A DNA stretch of 64,000 nucleotides from NCBI GenBank assembly GCA_004794785.1, contig SJOL01006413.1, positions 447,609 to 511,608 of the forward strand. The letters run 5' to 3'. Made by a program: the position numbers and the translations under genes. Numbering within the stretch: position 1 is the stretch's first letter; each line of letters opens with the position of its first letter. The DNA comes from Opisthorchis felineus. Lineage: Eukaryota > Platyhelminthes > Trematoda > Opisthorchiida > Opisthorchiidae. Shown here piece after piece: positions 49,018-60,810 of the stretch. The notes under the pieces are model-generated. The model was not told the origin of the DNA and did not search any database. It saw nothing but the letters and a program-made list of their open reading frames with translations.

Positions 49018-50649
49018 CTGTTTGGAAGAAAATTAATGAATCGTTTGAAAAACAACGTTTCCGACACGTGAGAAATTGCCTACATAAACTATTACTATTC
49101 TGCATAAGAATCTGTCACAATATCTTTATAAAATACTTTAGGTAGGTATTCCGATATAACAGTCAGACGGGCTTTGCTCCACCCAGAACTTCATGCTAAT
49201 ACCTCATCATCCTGTTCACATTGTTTATAAGCAAACCCGGTGAATGTCCAACAATGACTACCAGGGAAAAGTGACAGGTTTCAGAAAGGTCAGTTGGGCT
49301 GACTTCTTGCACCCACTTAACTTCACAAATTTCGCCTTGTCCCTCGTCTGATTATTGCTGAGTGGACAGATTTTGTCCATCAGTAGGACCAACCTTGCTT
49401 GTTGTGGTTGAACGGTGGTAAACCTTGTAAACGGAGACAAATATGTATAGTTTCATGCATCGAGATACGCTGGAAGTACCTCGGGTGAAATCAATAGATA
49501 TTATAGGATGTTTGTTGTCGTGGATTCCGAGTCATCGCTGAACACCGCTGAAGCCACCCTCACCAGAATTTAGCAATGATTTTTAGGCTGGTCTTTGGCA
49601 ATCAGCACGTAAATCAAGCTGAGGTATGTTTCGAATTTCGGGGCTCCCTAAATGAATTTTTTTCATCGGGCCTAAACGTACGTAGGATAGCTTTATGTCC
49701 AGGGGATTCCTATAGTGTATCAATATCCCAAAATTACCCAATTATGCTAAGAATAGTCATTTCGCTGAACGGTTGTCTTCATTATCATTTTGTTGGTGTG
49801 TACCACCTAGAATAAGAGAACAACGGACCGAAGAAAGCCTTCAGGCAATAAGTTACAAAGATTATCATCAGACTAAGAAGGAAATGTCACGTGGCTTGCT
49901 TGATTGTCTTCTCCCAGTGATCAGTCGACGGTCGCGACAGACTAGAAAACATCAACGCTGTTAAGCGAAACAATGCTAGAATTACTTGTCTGATTGCTTC
50001 GACAGCATATAAAATAAATTGTTGAGAGACCTGTGAACGAGCCAAGCCAAGGGAAATCTTCCGCAGTGAGTGAAAGTTGGGAATGCAAAAATAACGCGAT
50101 GCATATAACTAGTATTTGATCTCAATGAAAAAGTGAATACCTCAGGAGATAGGCAAGAGGGAGTTATTAAGAGAACTTCTAACCTCTGGCTGCTTGTCAA
50201 CAGACTACTATCAACGAGACATCGGGTGGTATGCAGCACGGCAAGATTATGGTAAATCGCATGAATTAGAATTGGGATCGTGCTCTAGAAGTACACACTA
50301 GAAAAAATTGCGTACGCATGATTGACTGGAACGTTACCCACAGGTTTTTAAAAAGTTCTGTTACCTCACATGAGTTCGTTCATGAAGTATCAGTAAAAAA
50401 TACTCTTCCTGAAAGAGTCCGGAGGATGAAACGAGGAAGGTAATAAGTCTAGCATCTGAGAAAGAATAAAGTTACAAAACTCATGTTGAATTCCTGTGAG
50501 AGAGGACAGCTTTGGTCTGTGTGATCAAAAGGATAGTTTCGAGTTTGGATGATGGCCACATACACTTGAGCGTGTCAGTTGAAGCTTTTCAAGTGAAACT
50601 ACTAAGTATTTTATTACGCTAGTTTTGTTGCAATAGTTCCGATAGAGAT

Positions 50650-50835
50650 TTCGTCCTGTCAGTGAAACCAATCTGTGCTGAAACCCCAAGAAGCACTGTA
50701 CAGCCGTTTCATCCTCAGTGGGACTCATCAGCAGTGCGCATCTCCCGAAACTCCGACAGTTTCGAACCCGCGACCTTCTGGCCAGTGGTCAAACGCTTAA
50801 CCGTTTGGCTACGAGCGGTTAATCAACAGTGTGGT
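50650..50835 (-). mobile_element. tRNA-derived SINE with hammerhead ribozyme (best copy)
   Basis: Read on the minus strand: a tRNA-like head with box A-like TAGCCAAACGGTTAAGCG and box B GGGTTCGAAAC, then a hammerhead ribozyme at 50737-50693, then a tail region. This is the layout of the Smalpha SINE family of schistosomes and its relatives in other flukes, which are pol III-transcribed, non-autonomous and mobilised by LINEs. No clean target duplication seen. Confidence 0.8.
50693..50737 (-). ncRNA. Type I hammerhead ribozyme inside the SINE
   Basis: Stem I GCACTG pairs with CAGTGC across the site. The core CTGATGA is followed by stem II GTCC/GGAT around loop CACTGA, then GAAAC, a tiny stem III (AC with GT, loop GGCT) and the cleavage triplet GTA. 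All conserved core bases are present. The only blemish is a G.U pair at the base of stem II, where most family members have G-C. Self-cleavage between GTA and CAGTGC is predicted but not shown. Confidence 0.8.
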
Positions 50836-53800
50836 TAGATCTCACTTGGAGTCGACAGAACGCTACTCAGCTTTCAATTACAGAGACCAGAGCACATGGT
50901 CACGTATTGACTGACTCCTCGTGTAACGACTACTCAGAAGGAAGTTTCATTTATCCTGCGAGGTTATTCTTCCTCAGCGTCATTTGTAAAATGATGATTG
51001 GAGATTTGATAATTTTCAATGGAGTTTTCGTCCTGTCTGGTTGAGGATAACGAATTTGAGGTTAGGTTGAGTGCACTGTTTGGAAGTCCTGTTTGGACGC
51101 AGTAATATTAGTACATTGTTACACTAGAAAACATTGTGCAACTGACACCGCTCCTAGGACTACATCAACAGTTAGTTCGAGCCCGTTTGTAGGTTCATGT
51201 AGGGTGTATGAGTACAGTAACACTGGTCACAAAATGTTCAACTCACTCTCATCTGTTGTTAGAATCACTGCTTGGAATACAGTCGAAGTAGAGGGAAAAA
51301 TTACTAATTAGGTAAAATGAACCCTTGGAATACACCAGTGTCACTAGAAAGTTGAGTGAATCTTCGGTCACCCAGGCTTGCAAAGTTTGTGGAGTCAGTG
51401 AACTATCTCCGGAATCAACCTGTGCAAGCAGCTTCAGTAGCTTGATTAAAATGACAGTTTTCCAAACTTTCTATTACTAGCATTTAAAGTAACAGTCGTG
51501 TCAAAGTTGAGTGCATCTGTTGATTATTAAGTGGGCACAAGTCCACACCAAACGCACTTGTTAGCACTTCACTTAGGACTAGTGAACCAAAAAGCATTAG
51601 GATTCTAAAGATGCGAGCTAAACATCATAATTTCTTCCTTTGGCATCGTGGTAAGTTTACCACCATCCGGATTTTAATAATTTTTGGGCGATAAAAAACT
51701 GGTAAAAACTTGACCATTGCTTTGATTAGGATGTTGGTTCCTTTTTTTGAGCAGTGCTAGGAAGCTTAGACTGCAAACGTCAGCTTTACGTTGTGGAACT
51801 TGCCCGTAAACTACATCGTCTTCTATAATGACCATAAGGTTCCACACCAGTTTAGCGCACAATATATCGAATGAGTTGGAAACATCAGTTAATTCACTCG
51901 ATATTTTCACCGGTTCATGAAGGAAAGGTGGCATGGAGCCGATCCTACATCTCCCAGTAATGCTTGCTACCAAAAACTGCCTAAGCTTATATTTCATTCT
52001 GGGACCCTTATCCAAACTGTTGGCTGTCCCGTCGGCTTCTTGACATCCACATGAGAAGCAACGACAATACTTACTACGCTCTCGTTTGTTCTGTTTCAGA
52101 AGAGCACCACAGGCGGAAAGCAGTTTAAGATGGATGGTTAAAAATTCACAGTATATGTATGACCGTGGAGGATGAAACCATAGATTGATAACATTACTTC
52201 AGCTGGATGGTATTCTTCTTCGAATGTTTCCAGCATTTTAAAAACGTGGGAGCTGTATCCAGAAGCCCGCCTTAGCTATTCCTGTGGAAGGCCATAGTGC
52301 ATTGGTGTGCGACACGTTTGTCTATGAAAAATGGTGCCATTGTTTACAAACGCACAGTATCAAGCCTTTTGGTGGCCTTACAGTGTCAACACCGATTGTA
52401 AAGGCGTAAAACCTATTAAGGACACGAATATATAAACGACGTTAGCTTTAAAGTTGTAAAAGCCGTGATGAAAGATTCTGAAAATTGTGTTGGTGGCGTT
52501 GCCAGGTGATGGAAGAGGAGGAAACTTTATCTAGTCAAGAACTGAGGTTTTCAGTCCAACACTAAACTGATGAGTTTTGAGAGGGCTAACACACCAAGCG
52601 CAAAGACCAAAACGATTGCATAAGTAAAATCCGTACCGCTACAGTATTGAAAGTGGATAAGTGAGTTTGTAAATCAGGGGCACCTGTTCACTTGCGTGTT
52701 ACCATCCGCCTGCCAAGTACTTTGCTGTACCAATATTGTTTGCGAATATTGTGTCCACAATATGACCGAAATCGAGCACCAGACAAACGAAAACGCAAGC
52801 ACACACAAAAGCCCAAACAAATACCTGTGCACAGAGCTCAGCATCCCAGTTCCCGTAATTTTCCAGGCTAGTTTCAACATAAAAGTAACATATCAGTTGC
52901 CATCAGTCTGTTTTTTACTTGACTTTAGAACGTTGGTATTTTTGCCGAAAGGAAGCGTTGACGGAAATATCTCCAAAACTACTACACTTGTTTGCATTTT
53001 TCGCAGAATCCTGTACGCTTCTAACCCACTGTGGCACAGTTACGCCTATTGCAGCACACACACACCAGTTTAGAAACATCTGCGACGAAATATGAGGGTA
53101 GTATTGTCCAAATGGTACCTTGTAGACGAATGTACCTGGTTAATATACGAGCTTCCTTGAGCGCTGTTCCTCACCGAGTCAAGTAAATGAGGCCAAGGGA
53201 GGAGACTATCACTTTGCAAAGCTGCTTTCACACAGTGCTAATCGAGTGTCGGTTGTCTCACTCGGTTGTTATGTTCTCATGCAATCTCATGGAATGATAT
53301 CTAAGGCTCGAAAGTAAAACGTCGATGTTTCGCCTCACGGTGTGTGATGGGTTATTCTGATGTGATCGGCTAAAGAATCTGACTAAAGGATCTGCTCAAC
53401 AGAGCAACAGGGGTGGGTCGCGCTACCACTGTACCATTGCTTAGCAAAATAAATGGTACATTGTGGTACATTCGTCTTCGGTGATTTGTATTTTGGAGCC
53501 TCTGGACCTAAACAAGTCGACTTTCACTAAACGAGGAGCAATAAACGGATGACCCTCACAAAGCAACAGGGAAATATAGGCAACACAGCTCACTCCTTCC
53601 CACCATTCGTTACGAATGCTGTCTATAGGCCCATGTGGTCAAAAACGGCATATGATGTTTGAAATAATAAACGTGGTGTGAATGTTTTAGTCTTTCTGAA
53701 GAAGGACAAGAGTTATTGCGCGGTAAGATTCCCATCCTTTCAGGTGTTAAGGCTCTGAAAATATGAGTACGTTGTGAGAGTTTATGGATTAACATTCCCA

Positions 53801-55393
53801 ACGGTTTCTGTTGATAATGAGTACAGTTCTACTACTATTAATAATAATAACAATAATTGCATACGCGTCTGCTACGTTGCTAGACATCATTGTTGACTAA
53901 AAGTTGGAGCAGACAACTTTATTAGATGTAAGCTAGAAATGCTAGAAATTTACGGGGGGGGGGATTCACTGGTGCCTCCTTGTTGGTTTAGAATGCGTAA
54001 GTTGGCAACCTGCTATTCCGATTCTACTAAGAAAAATGTCCCCGCAGGTTGTCCAACGTTGCTGTGATACCACGACGTGACAACACTAGTAGAAGGCCGA
54101 CTACTGGTTTGCCGCCTGGCTATATATTCCTACCTGGATTATGCGATAAATGAGGTCTTTCAGAGTCGACTAGTGGAGTGCACCGCATGCCTGCCGCTCA
54201 GTCATTAACCTGATGTAGCATCGCGTTTGCTAACGCAAACCATGTCACCACACACCTTCCAATCTTCATGAACAACTTCGCATCCGAAACGTGGCCGGTG
54301 GCTGGCCATCGTCCTTTATAGACAGTCTGAAATGTGATGTGATGATTCGGGCAACGTGCGGCATTCAACAATTTCACCCTGAAGCATGCAGTAAAGTTTA
54401 ACCGCAGTGGTGGTCAAATGAGCGAGTTTTTCTAGTAGTCCTATTGAGGTATGTGGTTTTTATCCACTTGATGAAGCTGGACGAATCAGATGATTTGACC
54501 GGGTTACCCATGCTCCAGAAGTTTATTGTGATCAGGTTTTCGACTGCCACAGTTTAGATGGATTAGATGCTACCCACGTATTTTTGTGCCGGTCGTCTAG
54601 CCGTACACCTATGTTAGCTGCTGAAGCATGTGCTTCATCTGAACAAAGATAGTTTCATTCCCATTAATCAACGGAAGCTCAAGAAAAACACCGTGGTGAA
54701 TCTCATCACCATCCATCATCCATATTGAATGCTGTTACCTTTGGGTCAGAGAACCACAACACAGTCTTTTAGCATAACCACCAGGTTAATTGCCTAACAC
54801 GATCCAAAGATTGTGATACGGTAGGCATACTAAGCATGAAAAACTAACTACTTCTAACGATACCAACCATGCTTCACTCTGGAAATCCACGACGTGACGT
54901 AAAGAGGCCGAAGAGAATTTCGCATCTGTAAGGCCGAAGCTGATTGGATACTTGTTGGAGTCTAGACCCTTCCCACGATTTGAATTTCATAGAAGTCTAA
55001 GGGACGATTCAACCACTGATGTTTGAGGATCATCAGATTTCTACCATGGAGTCGGTGAACCAACAATGTGTGCACGCTTAAAAACCCGGTTAGGCAACCG
55101 TAAACTGGAAGTCAAATTGTGCTATTCATTTACACATTTTCCCGTCTCAAAACACGAGTTGGATATGGATGACCCACATTCACTACAAAAAACTGCTTCG
55201 GCTTATGGTTGCGAGCTTCACTCTAATTAGGGTTTTTACGGTTTATGCCTCTTTACATGCATTACTTATTTATGTCAGGTAGCATTGCACTCCCTTGTGT
55301 CATATATCACTTTCAGCAGTGCATACTCATTATAGTAACTAATCCGAATAATACTCTGCTGGACGGGAAACAGTAGTGTTTCCGCGGGCAAAT
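50836..55393. other. Non-coding or unresolved stretch
   Basis: Two minus-strand open frames are somewhat protein-like: 51674-52015 (FDILCAKLVWNLMVIIEDD) and 52674-52880, with a hydrophobic segment (YLFGLLCVLAFSFVWC). Neither has convincing splice signals on both sides, so they are not called as genes. ATT-rich and poly-G runs lie at 53.8-54.0 kb. Confidence 0.4.
53954..53963. repeat. G homopolymer of 10
   Basis: Ten G in a row. A comparable run of eleven C is at 665-675. Length is likely to be unstable in assemblies. Confidence 0.9.
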
Positions 55394-55514
55394 ATGTTTA
55401 TCTGGAGTGGGACAATCCTACTTTTTGTCAGTCAAACAACCATCAGTTTAGGACAGCGCTACCAACGCCCAATAATGAGTAGTATTTTCTTAAATCTGTG
55501 GAAAACTCGTCAAG
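55394..55514 (+). CDS. Candidate plus-strand first exon with signal peptide
   Basis: An ATG opens MFIWSGTILLFVSQTTISLG, a good signal-peptide profile, followed by QRYQRPIMSSIF and a strong donor CAAG|GTAATT in phase 1. A possible next exon starts after a TTCGGAAGTGTTTTCAG acceptor at 55853, but three frames are open there and I cannot choose. It would lie antisense to the minus-strand blocks around it. Confidence 0.25.
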
Positions 55515-57680
55515 GTAATTTCCATTACACTGCACGGAAAACCTGCTGTCCTGGCATACCTGTATTTAGGGACGTTATCGGGTCAACTAAATTTTCAGCC
55601 ATTAACATGTTGCCGCACATTTCGCAATTACTGTTTGTTTATAAGCCCCAAAGAAGAGCAACTACACACACATGAGAGTTGACGACCGCAGCCCGCACAT
55701 CGTTGTTTTTGTAATTTGGAATGTCCCTCTGCTGAAAAATGTCGTCCGTGGTGACCAAAAAGTTGAGCAGTAAATATCTGTGTTTTAGTCTTGTGTTATT
55801 CATCAAAACAACAAGCAAGTTATGTGCATATTTGTTCGGAAGTGTTTTCAGGAATGACTCAAGAGGTGCGGTTAGAGTTAATCGCACCATTCGTGATGAG
55901 CAACTTTGTCTCAAATATGAGGAGTCTACAAATGTCGCATGATTATCTATTACTTTTATTGAAGATCATTGTGAAAGCAATTTTACAAGTTCCAAAAGTG
56001 CCCTCCTACTGGGGATTTCCCCTACAGAAGATGTAATATATGTGACAATGTTAATGAAAAAGTATAAAAAGCGCAAACGGTCATGCGCCGCAGGTGAAAT
56101 GAAATGTACGATAAAATACAGCGACTCCTTAACACCTCTATTCCAAGGCATCGGTTTATTAGACACGCAAAGTATAATAAGTTCCTTTGCATCCAAATTC
56201 TTCTCAATCGTTTCCTCCATCTCATCGCTTGCACGGTATTCCTGTTTGGATCTTCTTGAGAGTTAAATGGATGTCACAGCAACGGTGCTATGAAACATTT
56301 AACCTTGAGACAATTAGAAGTGGTATCAATTATCTATGCGTTTTAGAAATGTACAGTGAGCTAACACTCATACCAAAACTCATGGTAACTACTATTACTG
56401 GGTACGGATCTAGGAGGTGGACGTGCAAAGGTTCGACTCTAACTCCAGTCCTCTATACTTTAGAATACTATATGTATAACTGCGTTTCTGTTCAATAACC
56501 CCCAAATTCTCTTAACTTTCAGTAAATGAATATTAGTTAGCATAGGCTGGAATCATTACTGCCTAAATGTCTGAAAAGGCCAACATCCAAACGACTTTGA
56601 AATTTGATGCAGATATTGCATACACTACCGGCAAACACGTATATCTCGTATAGGCTAACTTATATGGCAAACGGATCCAATGAACTAAACATCCTGACCG
56701 ACATAACTGTCTCACAAATACAAATTGGATTCAAGGTAATTTCTGTTATCATTTATTCCTCCATCTCATAAGAGTTTGCGCTATTCGTACGGGACAGCGC
56801 TTTGGTGAACACACTTACTTTATAAGATGTCTGGAGGTCTTTGGATCATCCAGTTTGCAATTCCCTTCTAATCCAGCAGAGGATATGCAACGCAATTCGG
56901 CACTCTCAATGTACGACTCCAGGCGAAAGTCACTTGCACTCCAACTGGGCCGAACTTTGCGTCGTAGCTAACTAGTCTTAAAATAGCTCTACCCCGAAGT
57001 ACAAGGTAGATGCACAAAGCTACAGAAGCCAAATAGGCCAACGGAGTTTTAGCTCAATAGGCAGGTGGGAGCATTAGTGACAGTATACCTGTGTCGCACC
57101 CATGTTACACAATTTTGTAAGTGAATCGATCTTGTACAATCAAGGGTTTGCGTTGGTTTTATGACAGTAGCAGTTGTATTAACTTGGTAAACTGTGAAAC
57201 GTTGTACCAAAGATGTGCCTTTATGTGACATTCCAGGTTGAAGGCGAAATTCGCACGATTGTCTTTTGACACAGTCCGTTCACTGAAAAACCACCGCTTC
57301 TTTCCTGGTCTACACGCTGTGAACAATGACTGCATTTAGAATGCCGCTTGTCAAGTGGGAACCAGGCAAACTGACAGGTTCAAGAGATGTGCACGCCTCG
57401 ATACACTTGTCAGAGCGATAAGGACTTGGACCATCCAGGCATGAACAAGTTGACGGAACAAAAAATGGGCTGCCATGTGTGGGAATTAATGTTTGATCAA
57501 TGTCTTTGATGTGTGTGGGACGCCCAATCAATTTGAAATGCCCACAATTCCCACGGGCTTCAACAAACTACTCCAAACTGAAAAACAACATTGGTCTCAA
57601 CTACTGTTTGTTTGTTCCAAGATCGGTAAAATACTCACTAATGGCGAAGTCTGATTAAACTTACGGTTTCAAACACTTAC
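55515..57680. other. Unresolved stretch with overlapping open frames on both strands
   Basis: Between 55639 and 56266 several open frames of 60-90 codons overlap on both strands. The minus-strand frame with TLPNKYAHNLLVVLMNN and the plus-strand frame after a TTTTCAG acceptor at 55853 both look protein-like, and the minus strand has a fine acceptor (ACATCTTCTGTAG) near 56030. At most one can be right and I cannot decide. Confidence 0.35.
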
Positions 57681-57809
57681 TTGCCGTGTTCATCAGAAAA
57701 ATATCGAGTCTGTAACCGGTAGAGCATTTACGTCGAAAATAAAGGTATATTTGAGACTCAACATCAGTATACACCCCATCAAATTTTCGTCTGTACAAGC
57801 AGGAAAGAT
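57681..57809 (-). CDS. Candidate phase 1-1 exon, CUB-like second half
   Basis: A 129-bp block (43 codons) from an acceptor TTTATCTTACAG to a very good donor GCAA|GTAAGT, both in phase 1. It encodes LSCLYRRKFDGVYTDV, ESQIYLYF, RRKCSTGYRLDIFL, which resembles the second half of a CUB domain (a Cys, then S.xIxLxF and GYxLxI). The open frame continues upstream to an alternative acceptor at 57878, which would change the start phase to 2. The resemblance is by eye and modest. Confidence 0.38.
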
Positions 57810-60500
57810 CTGTAAGATAAACAGCGTCATCACGTTGGAGTTCGTACCACTGAACAACTATATAATGGAAACAATTACTGTACCAAATCAAGATTGGTAG
57901 GCAGTTCGACTACATAATATTTTATTGAAATCACTGAGCATTCTGAATAAGACAACCTTGTCGTCTTGTTACCCGAAAATTGGAAGACACTCAAACCGTT
58001 TTTCTATTAGGGTTAATATGGCCTGCAGCTCCCTTTCCACATACTTGGGGAATTGCATGTGATTCTCAGAGATGTTTATGTATTTCAGGCCCCTGATTGA
58101 AATACAACATCGTTTCTAGGCCATGACTTTGAGGGAAACAATCAGAGGAGGATGTCAAATCAGAAAAAATGCTTTGCGCACTGCTTCCAGCAAATGAGCC
58201 ACAGTGACAATGATTCTGATGGAAGGAAACCCTCCGTATCAGTGAAGTTATACGTAAGATATACAGCACCGTAAACACGTTATGTACATTTCAAACAATG
58301 CTTCAGCAATGGCTAATAAGAATGGCCATGAGCAAAGTCTTCTGCGGAGTAGGTGTTAGAGTTCGTTGTAAGCTGAAATTTTGCTGGAAGTAAAAAGATT
58401 CATAGTCGAAATTGGGGAATTTGTACGATACCTCATTCCTATGCTTGAAGTGCAGTAGTTCGGTACTCGGCATGCATCGTCCATTGAATGCGAGCTGATT
58501 ATTTTTACATTACCTCGGTTCACTATACAACACTGGCTTTGAGGAACAGTTCTGATTCACAATAACCAGGAGAGCAAGAATGTGCCAGCTAATCTTACGG
58601 CTACCTTCTGAGTCTACTGGAAAACCGAAGTGGGAGTGCGCCAGTTCCTAAGGCAATATAAACCCCTCTACCACTAATCGTGGGACAACAAACACTGCGG
58701 CTACACGGCTTCGTTTATTCTACCACTTGCTCATTGTTTTTTTAAATACCAGAAACTTGGTTGCACGAAAGGCTGGCTGTTCCCCACGAGTCTTTGCTGT
58801 TTTCCAACTCACTGTATCATTTTGGAATAAACATAGTTTGGCGGCTGTAAAAGTCTAGTAAAGCTTATGCTGCACTAAAGGTTCATGTGAAGTGAATGCG
58901 AACAAGCGCAGATAACCAGGAGGATGTTACATTTAATAAATCTTGGGCACCACACTATAACTCTCCCGATATGCACAATTTTTCCACGTGACTACGCTCT
59001 GCGGTGGTAACAGTGTCATCGAACAGGGCTGGACTGAGATACCTTTAACCTGTCCCACAGTGTAAGGCTTAGACTAATTTCGAATACCATAAGTATATGG
59101 TTTGACGATACATACATATTCAGGTTAGGCCGCTCCATATTTTATCTGAAGCTATAACCCTGACTTTTGGACTGGGGCCACGCTCTCTAGTCGAAGTGCA
59201 TGTTATGATACGGGCTCGGAGTACTATTGAACGGGCAATGACCAGACACAGTCGGTACGATTTGTACAGCACGGTCGAGTGCATACTCACTAATCGTTCA
59301 GAGCTCAACTGCCTTCGTGTGTGCATGATGAATGGGTCTGCCTGTCAACGCGACATGACTCATCTAGGTTATGTCCTCTGAAGTAGCGTTTGCTCATAAG
59401 AGCAGTGCAGCTGAATGTTTGCGCAGTTGTCAGACATGTTCAATGGAGCGCGCTATCCGATATCGCGATCTATTATTCATGAAGCGCATCAGTTCTGCAA
59501 GGAACGACATTTAGCCCTAGACGAATTTTAAACACTCTGTTGGACGTCGGATAGATCTCCCTTCCTCGGTCCCATAACAATTTGACATAGACGCATTCAG
59601 TTTGTGAGACCAGCAAGCAAATGATGCATGGTGTCTTGCAGTGTGGGACGCTCATTCCCGTATTATTGTATCAGGTTGCTCACAATAGTAGACCTGGGGA
59701 GCATTAAGGCTCGGCATGAATATAGGCGAGTTTCCGCGAGTTTCCGTTTGGATATAGAATTACTGGATACAAAGTGACTCTAAAACTACCCAGTAAATTT
59801 GTTTACAACCCAAGCACTGCAAATTCTTTTGGGTTTCCGGTGCATACCAAAACTCAAGAAGCATAGCTGCCAAAATGTTTTCCCGCACAAATCCAGCAAC
59901 ACTCTTCAGGGATGCACAAACATGAATTGAACCTGCACAAACATGGTTAATGCCCAAAGCGATATTGCCAAAATTAGTTTACTCACAGAGTACATGTATA
60001 GTGTGTGGGTTTTTACGATGGATGCCCGTGGTTTTTCAGATGCTGCACGTTACTGAGATTCATATTTATCCTAGCTTTTATTCATTTTCAACGAGGGAGT
60101 TAGCAGTTACGACTATTTTCTATGATGTCTTACCCAACCCTAATCAACGACGTCATCGGTAGCTTCTTCACTCTTACTGCAGCTCGACATCACATTATGC
60201 ACTAGAGTTTGAACCATTATTCTGAAAGTGCGGATTCAAAACCAGGCTGTGCCCATCGCTCATTTTCAGTAGATCTGCGGCTTGGCCTAACAGCCCGGTC
60301 CAATAATTGCCGTCCACCAGTGCATAATGTTGTATGAATGATTAGTTACGAAACTTGCCTATGTAATTTTCGTATCAAACTATTTAACCCACAGGCTTTG
60401 TTTGGGCAGCGACCAACTGTAGGCCTTATCTCTCCACTTTAAGCTGTTCACAAACGAAATAACAAAGGTGTTCTTGACAGTAATGACATATAGTATATAG

Positions 60501-60501
<1 letters not shown>

Positions 60502-60534
<33 letters not shown>
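60502..60534. repeat. AT dinucleotide microsatellite
   Basis: About sixteen AT units, preceded by shorter TATA runs. It ends 30 bp before the donor of the candidate exon at 60565. Confidence 0.95.
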
Positions 60535-60536
<2 letters not shown>

Positions 60537-60564
60537 TGTACGAGTCATTTGGTGAGCTACTCAC

Positions 60565-60810
60565 ATTGTAAAGTTACCCGCTGTGGATCGGAAATAGTAA
60601 CGGAGACATTGAGACAATTTCTACCACTCATGTAATGGAGGTCCTTGGGAGTACACCCGATTGTGCAAATTTGATGCTCAGTAAAAGATGTAGAAATATT
60701 TGGAAGAGTAGTTTGACAGAGGTTTAGAACTGCCCTACGGTTCCTACTCAGTAGGAGAGATTTCCCTGAGTTCGCGGGCCAGTTAGCCTCAGGCACCCAT
60801 GCGGGCTTTA
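60565..60810 (-). CDS. Candidate phase 1-1 exon, four-cysteine extracellular module
   Basis: A 246-bp block (82 codons) between acceptor TTTCAACAACAG and strong donor CAAT|GTGAGT, symmetric in phase 1. It encodes KPAWVPEANWPANSG, then LNLCQTTLPNIST, HQICTIGC, GRNCLNVSVTI and SDPQRVTLQ: four cysteines, two N-glycosylation sequons (NIS, NVS) and a beta-rich end. Domain not recognised. With the blocks at 57.7 and 49.0 kb this suggests a secreted or membrane protein transcribed from the minus strand upstream of the ROR exons. Confidence 0.42.

Noticed and set aside
57310..57531. Cys-containing minus-strand frame (STCSCLDG, DKCIEACTS) considered as a missing kringle or EGF exon
   Set aside because: Cysteine spacing fits neither domain, the position is upstream of the Ig domain, and no convincing acceptor and donor flank it.
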